64,000 nucleotides of DNA from JAZKBN01 sp040388605 (lineage in GTDB: Bacteria > Bacteroidota > Bacteroidia > Cytophagales > Flexibacteraceae). Made by a program: the position numbers and the translations under genes. Position 1 is the first letter of the stretch, and the number at the start of each line of letters is the position of its first letter. Below are positions 27,007 through 36,201 of the stretch, one piece after another. The DNA lies in NCBI GenBank assembly GCA_040388605.1, contig JAZKBN010000022.1:56565-120564 (forward strand), written 5' to 3'. The notes below the pieces were generated by a model. The model saw only the letters and a list, made by a program, of their open reading frames with translations. It ran no database searches and was not told where the DNA came from.

Positions 27007-27660
27007 ATGAGCGGCATTGTTCCAAAAACTGTATGGCTGTATCGAGTAATCCATATAGATAATTTGGAACATATATTGCGTAATGGTATTTGTACGGCAA
27101 CTCACCCATTGCATGACCCAAATTACCTTGCTATTGGCAACAGCGCAATAATAAACAGGCGAAAAGAATCAGCAATACCTTTGGCAGCATACGGAATGCT
27201 TGGTGATTATATACCTTTTTACTTCGCCGGCCATTCACCGGCCATGTATAATATCATTACCGGTTATGAAGTTCCGTTAACATCGCAGGCAAAACTGGTT
27301 TTCCTATGCTGTAAAGCAACTGATATTACCTCAGTCTGTACTAAGTGGTGTTTTACAAACGGCCCTGCAATGATTGCAGTATCCGACTTCTATAATGATT
27401 TATCTTCGCTTAGTGAATTAGATTGGAATGCAATAAACGCAGTCTATTGGAAGAATTCACCGGAGCAACCTTTCATGCAAAACAGGAAGCAATCAGAGTT
27501 TCTTGTAAAAGACTTTATACCTGCATCTGTTATAAGCAGTATAGCTGTACTAAATAATGATTCTTATAAAACAGTAACAGACATCACAACTAAAACAGGT
27601 CACACAGCTTCCTGCGGAATAGATACTAAATACAAACTCTTTTATCAGGGATTTGCATGA
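27007..27660 (+). CDS. darT: DarT-like DNA ADP-ribosyltransferase toxin (DUF4433)
   Basis: A 217-residue protein of the DUF4433/DarT family, which uses NAD+ to ADP-ribosylate bases in single-stranded DNA and so blocks replication. Matching features are the N-terminal YRVIHIDNLEHILRNGI segment (NAD-binding His and Asn), the Arg-containing NSAIINRRKES, YIPFYFAGHSPAMYNI, and the late NRKQSEFLVKDFIP holding the glutamate equivalent to the family catalytic Glu. Its stop overlaps the darG start by four bases. Sampled 60-base lines are around 37-40% GC against about 50% in fbp, which suggests acquisition. Whether thymine or guanine is the target (DarT1 or DarT2) cannot be told here. Confidence 0.88.
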   Translation: MSGIVPKTVWLYRVIHIDNLEHILRNGICTATHPLHDPNYLAIGNSAIINRRKESAIPLAAYGMLGDYIPFYFAGHSPAMYNIITGYEVPLTSQAKLVFLCCKATDITSVCTKWCFTNGPAMIAVSDFYNDLSSLSELDWNAINAVYWKNSPEQPFMQNRKQSEFLVKDFIPASVISSIAVLNNDSYKTVTDITTKTGHTASCGIDTKYKLFYQGFA

Positions 27661-28712
27661 TACATTACGTAACCGGCAATTTACTTAAGTCACAAGCACA
27701 GGCCCTTGTAAATACGGTAAATACCGTAGGAGTAATGGGCAAAGGTATTGCGCTGCAATTTAAAGAAGCATTCCCGCAGAATTACAGTGAATACCTTAAA
27801 GTTTGTAAATCCGGTGAATTGCAGCCCGGAACCCTGCTCATTTTTGAAGAGCAAACCCTGAACGGCGCACGTACAATCATTAACTTCCCAACTAAAACTG
27901 ACTGGCGTAAGAAGTCAACTTATAAAATAATAGAGTCAGGGTTGCAGGAGCTAAGAAAACAGACAGAAGTTAAAGAAATTAAATCGCTGGCACTGCCGCC
28001 TTTAGGTTGCGGTCTTGGCGGTTTAGATTGGAATATAGTTAAACCGCTGATTGAGCGCTACCTTGGTGATTTAAACGCGCGTATAGAGGTTTTTGAACCA
28101 AATTCAGCAATAAAAGCGATACTTCAAAAAGAGCATTCGAAAGAAGTAAAGCTTACACCTGCTCGTGCCATGTTGCTTTACACTTTATTTCAGTATGAAT
28201 CAATGGGTGAAAAGTCAAGCCTTTTTGCAGCCAATAAAATGGCGTACTTTCTACAGGAAATGGGGCAGCCGTTAAGACTCAACTTTGTTGCCCGATTTTA
28301 TGGCCCATACAGTCTTGGTGTTGAAAAAGTTCTATACAGCCTGAATGGAAAATACATGAAAGGACTGGAACAAGGCGAAGCACAAGCATTTGAAGAATTA
28401 AAACTTGACTATTCAAGACTTGAAGAAGTAACGCAATATATAAGTAATGTGTTAGCGCCGGAAGAACGTAAAAGATTACAAAACCTGGTACAATTTATCA
28501 TGGGATTTGAATCTACCTTCGCCATTGAATTATTATCATCGGTCAGCTTTTTGGCAAAAAAGAACAGATTGCGCAGCGCTGAGGAAGTATATGAAGCATT
28601 GCAAAATTGGTCGCAACGAAAAGCAGATATGTTTAAGCTTCGCCATGTTGAAATTGCATGGAAGCATTTGGAAAAATACAGCACTGCATTAGAATTCAGC
28701 AGTGCCGTTTAA
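27657..28712 (+). CDS. darG: DarG-like macrodomain antitoxin
   Basis: A 351-residue two-domain antitoxin. Residues 1-~155 are a macrodomain with the DarG signatures VTGNLLKSQAQALVNTVNT, GVMGKGIALQFK, the NFPTKTDWRKKS loop and ALPPLGCGLGGLDW; in this family it removes ADP-ribose from DNA. Residues ~163-351 are the C-terminal domain that in studied DarG proteins binds and blocks DarT directly. It overlaps darT at the ATGA and is itself overlapped by the next gene, which encodes a second copy of only the C-terminal domain. AT-rich like darT. Confidence 0.9.
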   Translation: MIHYVTGNLLKSQAQALVNTVNTVGVMGKGIALQFKEAFPQNYSEYLKVCKSGELQPGTLLIFEEQTLNGARTIINFPTKTDWRKKSTYKIIESGLQELRKQTEVKEIKSLALPPLGCGLGGLDWNIVKPLIERYLGDLNARIEVFEPNSAIKAILQKEHSKEVKLTPARAMLLYTLFQYESMGEKSSLFAANKMAYFLQEMGQPLRLNFVARFYGPYSLGVEKVLYSLNGKYMKGLEQGEAQAFEELKLDYSRLEEVTQYISNVLAPEERKRLQNLVQFIMGFESTFAIELLSSVSFLAKKNRLRSAEEVYEALQNWSQRKADMFKLRHVEIAWKHLEKYSTALEFSSAV

Positions 28713-29283
28713 TAAACCCAAGCCTCCCCTAAACCCCGACAAGGCCATGCTCCTGTACGCCCTTTTCCGTTACGAGGCCCAGGGCGAAAAGGCCAACCCT
28801 TTTGTAGCAGGTAAAATTGCCTGGTTCTTACAGGCTATGGGGCAGGATATGAAGCTGAATTTTTTACCCCACTTTTTCGGGCCATACAGCAACAGCATGG
28901 CGCCGCTGCTTTACAGCCTGAAAGGCCGATATATAAAAACCTTCAGCTTCGGCGAAACAAAGGCTTTTGAGCCCCTTGGGCTTAATTATGATAAGTTTGA
29001 AGAGCTGCGCAACTTCCTGAACACCAAAATAAACAAGTTTGAATATGCCCGACTCCGTAATTTAATCAGCCTCATATCGGGTTTCGAAAGTCCGGCCGGT
29101 TTGGGCCTGCTGGCATCTGTAGATTATTTGAGCCTGAAAGAAAATGCAATAAGCGCCGAAGATGTGTATGACAAATTACAATCATGGTCGGGGCAGAAGG
29201 CGGGTATGTTTAAGCTCCCGCATGTGGAAGCAGCCTGGGAAAGGCTTGAAAAGTACAAGCCCTTGTTAAGAACAGCAGAATAG
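28702..29283 (+). CDS. Stand-alone DarG C-terminal-domain paralogue
   Basis: A 193-residue protein colinear with residues ~163-351 of the adjacent DarG over its whole length. Shared blocks are AMLLY.LF.YE..GEK (residues ~16-30), FLQ.MGQ...LNF (~47-61), .FGPYS......LYSL.G.Y.K (~64-85), GFESP (~131-135), .SAEDVYD.LQSWS..KA.MFKL.HVE.AW..LEKY at the end. It has no macrodomain, so it could inhibit DarT only by binding, not by reversing DNA modification. The start is GTG at 28702, overlapping the darG stop by 11 bases. Base composition looks closer to the host than that of darTG. Duplication followed by loss of the macrodomain, or an older resident gene later joined by darTG, are both possible. Confidence 0.85.
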   Translation: MPFNKPKPPLNPDKAMLLYALFRYEAQGEKANPFVAGKIAWFLQAMGQDMKLNFLPHFFGPYSNSMAPLLYSLKGRYIKTFSFGETKAFEPLGLNYDKFEELRNFLNTKINKFEYARLRNLISLISGFESPAGLGLLASVDYLSLKENAISAEDVYDKLQSWSGQKAGMFKLPHVEAAWERLEKYKPLLRTAE

Positions 29284-29309
29284 GCCCTGTTTGAACAAGC
29301 GAAAAAGAC

Positions 29310-29344
29310 AAAAGCGCATTCGCCCTGCAGGAAAATGCGCTTTT
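29310..29344. terminator. Bidirectional terminator between the dar locus and the OMP genes
   Basis: Perfect 11-bp stem AAAAGCGCATT/AATGCGCTTTT (29310-29320 and 29334-29344) between convergent genes, with A and T runs on both sides. Confidence 0.8.
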
Positions 29345-29387
29345 ATCCGACGATTTACAATTATTAAGCACCCTGCTTAGGGTTGTC

Positions 29388-30056
29388 TTACAACAACCTG
29401 AACGCCACGTTAACACCAATAACTGCATTACGTGTATTCACTTTATAGGTTCCGTAATCGGTTTTAGAGCTGTAAGTAAAATCGGGGTTGTATTCCACCT
29501 CGGCGCTTATGCGGCTGAATACCGCACCGGCTACGGCAACACCGCTGAACGTGGCAGAATTGAATGCCTGCTGACGTGATGATGCACCGGAGCTGTTATC
29601 GCTGAATAAATCGCCGGAGCTGGAAAGCTTAAAGTCGCCGCGGGGGCCAAGGCCTACATAAACACCTACAAGCGGCAGCTTTACCACATACAGCTTCAGC
29701 ACCGCATCAAGCGACAGGTATTGCAGGTTAATGTCGCGCTCCGCTGAATTGCCGAGTCCGTCTTCCAGCTTTTTCTTAGTTCCTTTAGCCCGGTAAGATG
29801 CTCCTACATTAATAGCCAAATTGGTGCTTGGTATTGCGCCTTCAACATAAACGCCCGCATTTACAACGAACTTGGTTTCAGATTTATCAAGCTCGCTTTT
29901 ATCTATACCTGAAACGTTCAGGTTATCGTCGAGGGTAATGTATTGATCTGCGAGGCCAACTCCGGCTTTAACGCCGAAACCCAATGCAGTATTTTGGGCC
30001 AATGCTCCCGATACGGCAAGCAGGCAAACGCTGAGTGTAAGTAGATACTTTTTCAT
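29388..30056 (-). CDS. PorT-like outer-membrane beta-barrel protein (copy 1)
   Basis: A 222-residue protein with a signal peptide ending SGALAQ (residue ~21) and amphipathic strands alternating through the chain, ending in an aromatic-free RLL. Shape and length match the small OMP_b-brl_2/PorT-like barrels abundant in Bacteroidota. It is a close paralogue of the next gene upstream: both share FGVKAG/FGVKGG, LADQ.ITLDD, KSETK, INVGA.YR.KGTKKK, LSSSGDLF and YSSKTDYG.YKVNTRN. Transport or structural role unknown. The last ~120 bases before the terminator contain no other gene. Confidence 0.8.
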   Translation of the reverse strand: MKKYLLTLSVCLLAVSGALAQNTALGFGVKAGVGLADQYITLDDNLNVSGIDKSELDKSETKFVVNAGVYVEGAIPSTNLAINVGASYRAKGTKKKLEDGLGNSAERDINLQYLSLDAVLKLYVVKLPLVGVYVGLGPRGDFKLSSSGDLFSDNSSGASSRQQAFNSATFSGVAVAGAVFSRISAEVEYNPDFTYSSKTDYGTYKVNTRNAVIGVNVAFRLL

Positions 30057-30283
30057 AGTGGTGATGGTAATTTAAACGTGGTATGTTTTGTTTCAACAGC
30101 TTGTAATCAGGTTGTATAAAATCTGTGCCGGTGAAATTTCCCGCATATTTTTCCACACAGTTACCAAGCCGCGGAAATGAAAACCCTGTACTGAAAAACC
30201 TGCTTAATACCCACCTGCTCTGCCTGTTGCGAACGGGGGCATTAGCCAACCTTTATTGAAAAACCGGATCAGCCGGCGAAACA

Positions 30284-30317
30284 TAAAAAAAAGCGCATCG
30301 GCCTGATGACCAATGCG
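30284..30317 (-). terminator. Terminator of OMP copy 2
   Basis: Stem GCGCAT/ATGCGC with extended GG/CC pairing (30293-30318) and an eight-A run (30285-30292) that gives the minus-strand U tract. Confidence 0.7.
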
Positions 30318-30357
30318 CCTGAAAGGATATCCCTTATAAAGCCGGTATGACACTCAA

Positions 30358-31038
30358 TTAAATTCCGGCTATTCTGAACGACAGGTTTACACCTACAACA
30401 TAGTTACGGGTGTTCACCTTATATGCCCCGTAATCGGTTTTAGAACTGTAAGTAATATCAGGGTTCCATTCCGCTTCCAGGCCCAGCTTCCAAAGCTGCA
30501 CACCCGCAACGGCAACGGCGCTGAAAGTAGCAGCGTTAAATGCCTGGTCAGGCGTTGCGCTGCCTGCATTTGCATCTTTAAACAAATCGCCGGAAGACGA
30601 AAGCTTGATATCGGCACGTGGGCCGGCGCCTATGTAAAGGCCAACTAATGGTTTTTTAAGAAGGTAATATTTTACAACGGCATCTACAGAAGCATAGTGA
30701 ATATCAACATCCTGCTTCAATACTTCGCCCGATGAAGCATCCTCGAATTTCTTCTTTGTACCTTTTACACGATACGCCGCCCCAACGTTTATGGCAAAAT
30801 TGGTTGTTGGAATTGCGGCTTCAATATAAACCCCGGCGTTAAAAACATACTTCGTTTCAGATTTATTCAGCTCGCTTTCGGTAATACCGGCTAATTTGTC
30901 TTTATCATCAAGTGTAATATTCTGATCAGCCAGGCCTAAGCCTCCTTTTACACCGAAACCGAACCGGTTATTCTGGGCCTTTGCAGCGCTAAAGCCCAAC
31001 AAAGCGAAGGCAAGCGCAAGCATTGTAATTTTTTTCAT
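30358..31038 (-). CDS. PorT-like outer-membrane beta-barrel protein (copy 2)
   Basis: A 226-residue exported protein with signal peptide ending SAAKAQ (~residue 21) and beta-barrel-like alternation, ending SFRIAGI. It is the tandem paralogue of the 222-residue protein 300 bases downstream; roughly half the residues are the same by eye. Each copy has its own terminator, so the two are probably expressed separately. The pair sits between the dar locus and nuoF, where nuoG would often be found. Confidence 0.8.
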   Translation of the reverse strand: MKKITMLALAFALLGFSAAKAQNNRFGFGVKGGLGLADQNITLDDKDKLAGITESELNKSETKYVFNAGVYIEAAIPTTNFAINVGAAYRVKGTKKKFEDASSGEVLKQDVDIHYASVDAVVKYYLLKKPLVGLYIGAGPRADIKLSSSGDLFKDANAGSATPDQAFNAATFSAVAVAGVQLWKLGLEAEWNPDITYSSKTDYGAYKVNTRNYVVGVNLSFRIAGI

Positions 31039-31182
31039 GGATGTACGTGTTGGTTGGTTAAATACAATTATAAATATATTAAGTATTAAAGATAATTATT
31101 GACTGTGCATATTAATAAAAACAGTTCATATACCTGTTATCAATTCCCAAATAACGAAAAGAAAAAAGCAAACCCCGCCAAC

Positions 31183-31226
31183 AAAAGAAGCGCTGAGCTT
31201 AGCCACATGCTACCTTCAGCGCTTCC
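31183..31226 (-). terminator. Terminator directly after nuoF
   Basis: Stem GAAGCGCTGA/TCAGCGCTTC (31187-31196 and 31216-31225). It closes the nuoCDEF unit only 25 bases after the nuoF stop, so nuoG is not part of this transcript. Confidence 0.7.
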
Positions 31227-31249
31227 GAATAAGCTGTATAAATTTCTTA

Positions 31250-32590
31250 CTAAGACATAGCAAACACCTCGGTGCCGCGGTAAACAGCACCGGGGGCTGT
31301 GGCCTTTTCAGGATGTTTAATATGCCATTCAAATTCATCGCGGAAGTGGCGTATGGCGCTGGCTACAGGCCATGCGGCAGCGTCGCCCAGCGGGCAAATG
31401 GTGTTACCCTCTATTTTCTTAGCCACATCTACCAGCAGGTCTATATCGTGCATGCGGCCTTGTCCGTATTCTATACGGTGCAGCACTTTTTCCATCCACG
31501 ATGTTCCTTCGCGGCAGGGGCTGCATTGTCCGCAGCTTTCGTGGCTGTAGAAGCGGGTGAAGTTCCAGGTATTGCGTACTATGCAGGTATCTTCGTTCAT
31601 GGCTATAAAGCCGCCGCTGCCCAGCATGGTGCCGGTTGCAAAACCACCCTCAGATAAAGACTCATAGCTCATCAGGCGTTTTTCGCCCTTGGCTGTATTT
31701 ATGAGCATATCAATAGGCAAAATGGGCACCGATGAACCGCCGGCAACAACCGCTTTCAGCTTTTTGCCGTTGGCAACGCCGCGACACCAGTCATCGCCGT
31801 AAATAAACTCATCTACGGGCAGGCCCAGCTCTATTTCATAAATACCGTTGCGCTCCAAATGCCCGCAGGCAGAAATCAGCTTGGTTCCGGTACTGCGACC
31901 TATACCTATTTTGGCATATTCGTCTCCGCCGTTAACAATTATCCAAGGCGTTGCGGCAATGGTTTCCACGTTGTTAACAACGGTGGGGCATTGGTAAAGG
32001 CCTTTAACAGCCGGGAAAGGAGGTTTGTTACGCGGGTTTCCGCGCTTGCCTTCCAGTGATTCTATAAGGGCGGTTTCCTCGCCGCAGATGTAAGCGCCGC
32101 CGCCGGGGTGCACATAGAGGTCAAGATCATAGCCTGAACCCAAAATGTTTTTTCCGAGGTAGCCGGCTGCATAAGCCTCATCTATAGCTTTTTCAAGTAT
32201 GCGGAGAACGTATAAAAGCTCGCCGCGTATGTATATATAGCTGGTGTTTGCACCCAAGGCATAGCTGCTCAGAATCATGCCTTCAACCAGCGCATGCGGG
32301 TTTTCGGCCATCAGGTAGCGGTCTTTAAATGTGCCCGGTTCCGATTCATCGGCATTGCAGACAAGGTAACGCGGGTTGCCGCTTTTCTTATCTATAAAGC
32401 TCCATTTCATGCCCGTGGGGAAACCGGCGCCGCCCCGGCCGCGCAGGCCGCTTTTCTTCACTTCTTCAACCACCTCGTCGGGCGACATGGTTTTCAAAGC
32501 TTTGTCTATGGATGCGTAGCCGCCCTTGCTCTTGTAAACGGGTAAGGTTTCAAGTCCGGGAGTTCCTATATGTTCGGTCAGGATTTTCAT
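31250..32590 (-). CDS. nuoF: NADH-quinone oxidoreductase subunit F (NADH/FMN-binding)
   Basis: A 446-residue peripheral subunit of complex I that binds NADH and FMN and passes electrons to its N3 cluster. Visible are the NADH/FMN-binding GLRGRGGAGFPTGMKWSF (~residues 48-65), the second glycine-rich ICGEETALIESLEG (~168-181), and the [4Fe-4S] motif ESCGQCSPCREG (~347-358) with the fourth cysteine in NTICPLGDAA. Length is normal. It is the last gene of nuoCDEF; nuoG does not follow, its place being taken by two OMP genes on the same strand. Confidence 0.97.
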   Translation of the reverse strand: MKILTEHIGTPGLETLPVYKSKGGYASIDKALKTMSPDEVVEEVKKSGLRGRGGAGFPTGMKWSFIDKKSGNPRYLVCNADESEPGTFKDRYLMAENPHALVEGMILSSYALGANTSYIYIRGELLYVLRILEKAIDEAYAAGYLGKNILGSGYDLDLYVHPGGGAYICGEETALIESLEGKRGNPRNKPPFPAVKGLYQCPTVVNNVETIAATPWIIVNGGDEYAKIGIGRSTGTKLISACGHLERNGIYEIELGLPVDEFIYGDDWCRGVANGKKLKAVVAGGSSVPILPIDMLINTAKGEKRLMSYESLSEGGFATGTMLGSGGFIAMNEDTCIVRNTWNFTRFYSHESCGQCSPCREGTSWMEKVLHRIEYGQGRMHDIDLLVDVAKKIEGNTICPLGDAAAWPVASAIRHFRDEFEWHIKHPEKATAPGAVYRGTEVFAMS

Positions 32591-32746
32591 TCAGATATTT
32601 TAATGCAGCTCAATACAAGCTTTTACAAGCCAAATGGCAATACGCGCTGTGATACGCAAAATATGGGTAATCAGTTTTACCTACACTGCCTTACAGTCGC
32701 ATGGGCAATCATTTCAGGCAGCAGGTGTAATAATGGAAAACATGCC

Positions 32747-33256
32747 TTATGGCAGCTCTTCCATTATTTTGTCAAGCTTTTCAGGGCTCAGCCTTTCGTA
32801 GTACTGCTCCCTTATTTGCATAACGGGTGCAAAGCCGCAGGCAGCCAGGCATTCCACGGTTTTAAGGGTGAACTTACCGTCGGCGCTGGTTCCGCCAATA
32901 CCTATATCAAGCTTCTTTTTCAGGTAATCGAGCAGGTCTTCGGCGCCCAGCAGGCAGCAGGGCCCTGTACGGCAAACCTCCATAACATGCCTGCCTGTTT
33001 TCTGCAGGTGGAACATGGTATAAAAGCTGGCTACCTCGTACACTTCAATAGGCTTAATATCGAGGAGCGATGCCACGTAATCCATTACCGGGACGCTGCA
33101 CCAGCCCCACTCGGCCTGTGCTACGTGCAATACCGGCAGTACCGCCGATTTTTGTCGTCCGGCCGGGTAGCGGGCAATCATTTTCTGCACCAGTGCCAGT
33201 GCCTCGGGCGGAAAAACCGGGTTCAGTGGTCCTTCTTCTGTGGAGGGTTGTTTCAT
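32747..33256 (-). CDS. nuoE: NADH-quinone oxidoreductase subunit E ([2Fe-2S], thioredoxin-like)
   Basis: A 169-residue subunit carrying the N1a [2Fe-2S] cluster in a thioredoxin-like fold. The four cysteine ligands are in VCRTGPCCLLGAEDL and VECLAACGFAPVMQI. The N-terminal helical part (MIARYPAGRQKSAVLPVLHV and the ASLLDIKPIEVYEVASFYTM segment) is typical. It lies between nuoD and nuoF with gaps of 185 and 156 bases, wider than is usual inside a compact nuo operon; neither gap contains a gene. Confidence 0.95.
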   Translation of the reverse strand: MKQPSTEEGPLNPVFPPEALALVQKMIARYPAGRQKSAVLPVLHVAQAEWGWCSVPVMDYVASLLDIKPIEVYEVASFYTMFHLQKTGRHVMEVCRTGPCCLLGAEDLLDYLKKKLDIGIGGTSADGKFTLKTVECLAACGFAPVMQIREQYYERLSPEKLDKIMEELP

Positions 33257-33441
33257 TCTTTATAATTGCCGTGAACGGCTGTTCTTATATTCAGCAGGAA
33301 TGCCGGTTTAGCCTGTGCAGGCCAGGGCAAATCTACATAAAATTCAATTGTTGGGTGTTTGGTTGTTAAAACCAATATTCCGGCCGACTGTTTTTAAACC
33401 TGCCTGCAATTTTGCAGGCTGAATTATGAGCCATGTTATGC

Positions 33442-34665
33442 TTAAGCATCAAGCTCGCCGGCAATCACATTCATGCTGCTGAGCACCACAATGGCATCGG
33501 AAAGCGAGCTGCCCACCACCATTTCAGGGTAAGCCTGGTAGTAAATAAAGCATGGCCTGCGGAAATGCAGGCGGTAAGGAGTACGTCCGCCGTCTGAAAT
33601 GAGGTAGAAGCCCAGCTCGCCGTTTCCGCCTTCAACGCTGTGGTAAACTTCACCAACAGGGGCATCAATTTCACCCATGATTATCTTGAAGTGATAAATA
33701 AGGGCTTCCATGCTGCGGTAAACTTCCTTCTTTTCAGGCAGGTAGTATTTTTCGTTGTCGGCATGGTAGCCGTCGTTGGGCAGCTTATCAAGGGCCTGCT
33801 GAATAATTCGGAGGCTTTGCCAAACTTCGGCATTTCGCACAATAAAGCGGTCGTAAGTATCGCCCGAGGTGCCTACCGGCACTTCAAACTCGAAATCTTC
33901 GTAGCTGCTGTAAGGGTTCATAGCCCGAACATCATAATCAACACCGGCGGCGCGGAGGTTGGGGCCGGTAAAGCCGTAGCTTAAAGCGCGTTCTGCGGTA
34001 ATGGGGCCGGTATCAATGGTACGGTCCATGAAAATGCGGTTACGCGTAAACATGGTTTCGAACTCCTTAAATACAGCCGGGAATTCTTTGAGGAAGGTGC
34101 GCAGCTTGGCAAGCGCAACCGGGTTAATATCGCGCTCCATGCCACCCACGCGACCCATATTGGTGGTAAGCCTGCTGCCGCAGATTTCCTCGTAAATTTC
34201 GTATATTTTCTCGCGTTCCTGGAAAACGTAGAGGAAGCCGCTGAATGCGCCGCTGTCCACACCGAGGATTGAGTTGCAAATCAGGTGATCGGCTATGCGG
34301 GCCAGCTCCATAACTATTACGCGAATATACTGTGCGCGCTTGGGTATGGTAATGCCCAGCAGCTTCTCAACCGTCATGTGCCAGCCCATGTTGTTAATGG
34401 GCGAGCTGCAATAGTTCATGCGGTCGGTAAGCGGGGTAATCTGGTAAAAGGGCCTGTGCTCGGCAATTTTCTCGAAGGCACGGTGAATATAGCCTATGGT
34501 GGGTACGCCGCTTATAATTTTCTCTCCATCCATTTGCAGAATGTTCTGAAAAATACCGTGCGTGGCCGGGTGGGTAGGTCCCAGGTTCAGCGTGGTAAGC
34601 TCGTTAACGTAGTTTACCGCGGGGGCATTATCTGTATGGCCTGTGGCGAGATCGAAATCGTGCAT
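33442..34665 (-). CDS. nuoD: NADH-quinone oxidoreductase subunit D (49-kDa subunit)
   Basis: A 407-residue subunit forming the quinone-binding pocket with NuoB. It contains the near-N-terminal LNLGPTHPATHG with the conserved His pair, the GYIHRAFEKIAE segment, and the C-terminal SVEGGNGELGFYLISDGG ... PYRLHFRRPCF block characteristic of the family, ending DAIVVLSSMNVIAGELDA. Separate nuoC and nuoD genes are kept here, unlike the fused NuoCD of E. coli. It follows nuoC by about 130 bases. Confidence 0.97.
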   Translation of the reverse strand: MHDFDLATGHTDNAPAVNYVNELTTLNLGPTHPATHGIFQNILQMDGEKIISGVPTIGYIHRAFEKIAEHRPFYQITPLTDRMNYCSSPINNMGWHMTVEKLLGITIPKRAQYIRVIVMELARIADHLICNSILGVDSGAFSGFLYVFQEREKIYEIYEEICGSRLTTNMGRVGGMERDINPVALAKLRTFLKEFPAVFKEFETMFTRNRIFMDRTIDTGPITAERALSYGFTGPNLRAAGVDYDVRAMNPYSSYEDFEFEVPVGTSGDTYDRFIVRNAEVWQSLRIIQQALDKLPNDGYHADNEKYYLPEKKEVYRSMEALIYHFKIIMGEIDAPVGEVYHSVEGGNGELGFYLISDGGRTPYRLHFRRPCFIYYQAYPEMVVGSSLSDAIVVLSSMNVIAGELDA

Positions 34666-34797
34666 GTTTGCTATGGCTTATCCGGCAGGGGGGCCGGAAT
34701 GGAATCTTTATTGGGGTACTGTTAATTACGGCTCCTGTTCATGTCTGTTATATTTTTCAGCAGCTGGTTTGCAGGCAAGGGGCCGGCGGTAAAACAA

Positions 34798-35307
34798 CTA
34801 CCTCCCGAACTTGGCGTCAATCTTATCGCGGCGGGTGGGGTCTTCCAGTGTGTATTCCTTACGCATAGGGAAGTAGTCCATATCTTCCATATTAAGAATG
34901 CGAATCAGGTTGGGGTGGCCGCTGAACACTATGCCGAAGAAATCCCAGGCTTCGCGTTCCATCCAGTTTGCGCAGGCGAACAGGTTGGTGGCGGTGGGCA
35001 CTATTGGGTCTGCCGACGGGAAAAATATCTTGATGCGTACGCGGGTATTGGTTTCAAGGCTGTGCATCATATATACCATGCAGAGCTCGGCCCCGGGGCT
35101 GTCGGGGTAATGCACCCCGCACATGGTAGTAAGAAAAGTGAACCTGAACTCGGCATGGTCGCGCAGGTATTCCAGCACTTCGAGAATTTTCTCGCGGGTA
35201 GTGGTGAGCGTGAGCAGGTTATAGGGCTCATGCACGTCGGTTATAAAATCGCCGAAACGGGCGCTGAGGTCGGCTGCTACGGTTTGGTTCTCTAATAGTT
35301 GGGGCAT
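34798..35307 (-). CDS. nuoC: NADH-quinone oxidoreductase subunit C (30-kDa subunit)
   Basis: A 169-residue subunit of the hydrophilic connecting arm. The family signature is clear at residues ~120-160: EREAWDFFGIVFSGHPNLIR followed by ILNMEDMDYFPMRKEY. It is the first gene of the nuoCDEF unit. A minus-strand TAAATTTG -7 box lies at 35367-35374, about 60 bases upstream, so this unit probably starts here and not at nuoA. The rest of 35308-35682 shows no gene. Confidence 0.95.
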   Translation of the reverse strand: MPQLLENQTVAADLSARFGDFITDVHEPYNLLTLTTTREKILEVLEYLRDHAEFRFTFLTTMCGVHYPDSPGAELCMVYMMHSLETNTRVRIKIFFPSADPIVPTATNLFACANWMEREAWDFFGIVFSGHPNLIRILNMEDMDYFPMRKEYTLEDPTRRDKIDAKFGR

Positions 35308-35366
35308 GGTAAAGGCTCTGCCGGCTTAAACGGTACGGCAATTTAAGGCATAATACGCCTTGCGGG

Positions 35367-35374
35367 CAAATTTA
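35367..35374 (-). promoter_or_regulatory. -7 box of the nuoCDEF unit
   Basis: TAAATTTG on the minus strand, an exact TAnnTTTG match. A TTTG -33 element is not evident at 19-20 bases. Confidence 0.4.
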
Positions 35375-35682
35375 ACCGTAATTTACCATGTTTTTGCCTG
35401 CGAAGCTTTATTTGAAAGCATTTTTAATAAGGGGGGAAGCTTTAAAGGCTAAGGTAACTGACAAACTTCCACCCATCCAACACATACTGTTTGCCAGGTT
35501 ACCGGGCTGTATGGGCACATAAATCAGGGATGATTCAATTTCATTTAAAGCGTTAAGAAAGGCATTTATAATAATTATACTAAAAATAAAAACATTTTCA
35601 CAAATTTGGTTTTCAAAGCTTTTCCTTCTTAATTTACGACAATCTTAATATTTTATCAACCATCATTTCTTCAAACACAAAT

Positions 35683-36084
35683 ATGAAACGTTTACTTACC
35701 TTGGGCTTATGCTCAGCCGGGTTGCTTTTTTTTACCGGGTGTACCAACAGAATAATGGACTTTACCGTTATTTCTTCTAAAGTAGTTACACTGCGTTACG
35801 AAGAAGGAGCAAAGGGAAAAAGGACTTCAGGAAAATCAATGCAGTTTTTTGCAATTGGTGTTAACCTGAAAGCAGCAGTAGACAAGGCCATTGAAAACGC
35901 CGGTCCTGACTACGATGCGCTAATTGATGGCGTACTGTTGGTAAAGCAGTACCCTTTCTACGGCGGATACGTGGTTGAAGGCACGCCTATTAAAACCACA
36001 AAGCTTCGTGCAGATTTAGGCGAAGCCGGTTTTGAAAACTACGCAAAAGCTCACAAGCTTGTTGAAAAATCTGATAAGCAATAA
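35683..36084 (+). CDS. Small lipoprotein of a Bacteroidota family
   Basis: A 133-residue protein with an N-terminal lipoprotein signal (MKRLLTLGLCSAGLLFFTGC, the Cys at 20 as lipid site). The mature part begins TNRIMDFTVISSKVVTLRYE. Proteins with a lipidated Cys followed by a DFTVIS-like strand and a C-terminal YVVEGTPIKTT-like strand recur in Bacteroidota, but I know no assigned function. The segment IDGVLLVKQYPFYGGYVVEG suggests a small beta-rich fold. It lies on the plus strand between the two minus-strand nuo units and shares a bidirectional terminator with the next gene. Confidence 0.7.
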   Translation: MKRLLTLGLCSAGLLFFTGCTNRIMDFTVISSKVVTLRYEEGAKGKRTSGKSMQFFAIGVNLKAAVDKAIENAGPDYDALIDGVLLVKQYPFYGGYVVEGTPIKTTKLRADLGEAGFENYAKAHKLVEKSDKQ

Positions 36085-36128
36085 TTACATTTACGGCGAA
36101 CTGTCTCGTAAAAATAATTCTTATGTCC

Positions 36129-36168
36129 CCGAATGCCGCAAACAGAAATTTGCGGCATTCGGTTTTTT
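36129..36168. terminator. Bidirectional terminator
   Basis: Perfect 14-bp stem (36129-36142 with 36149-36162), 6-nt loop, followed by six Ts on the plus strand, between convergent genes. Confidence 0.8.
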
Positions 36169-36201
36169 ATGGCTATGGCCTATTAAACACCGGGGCCCCT
36201 T

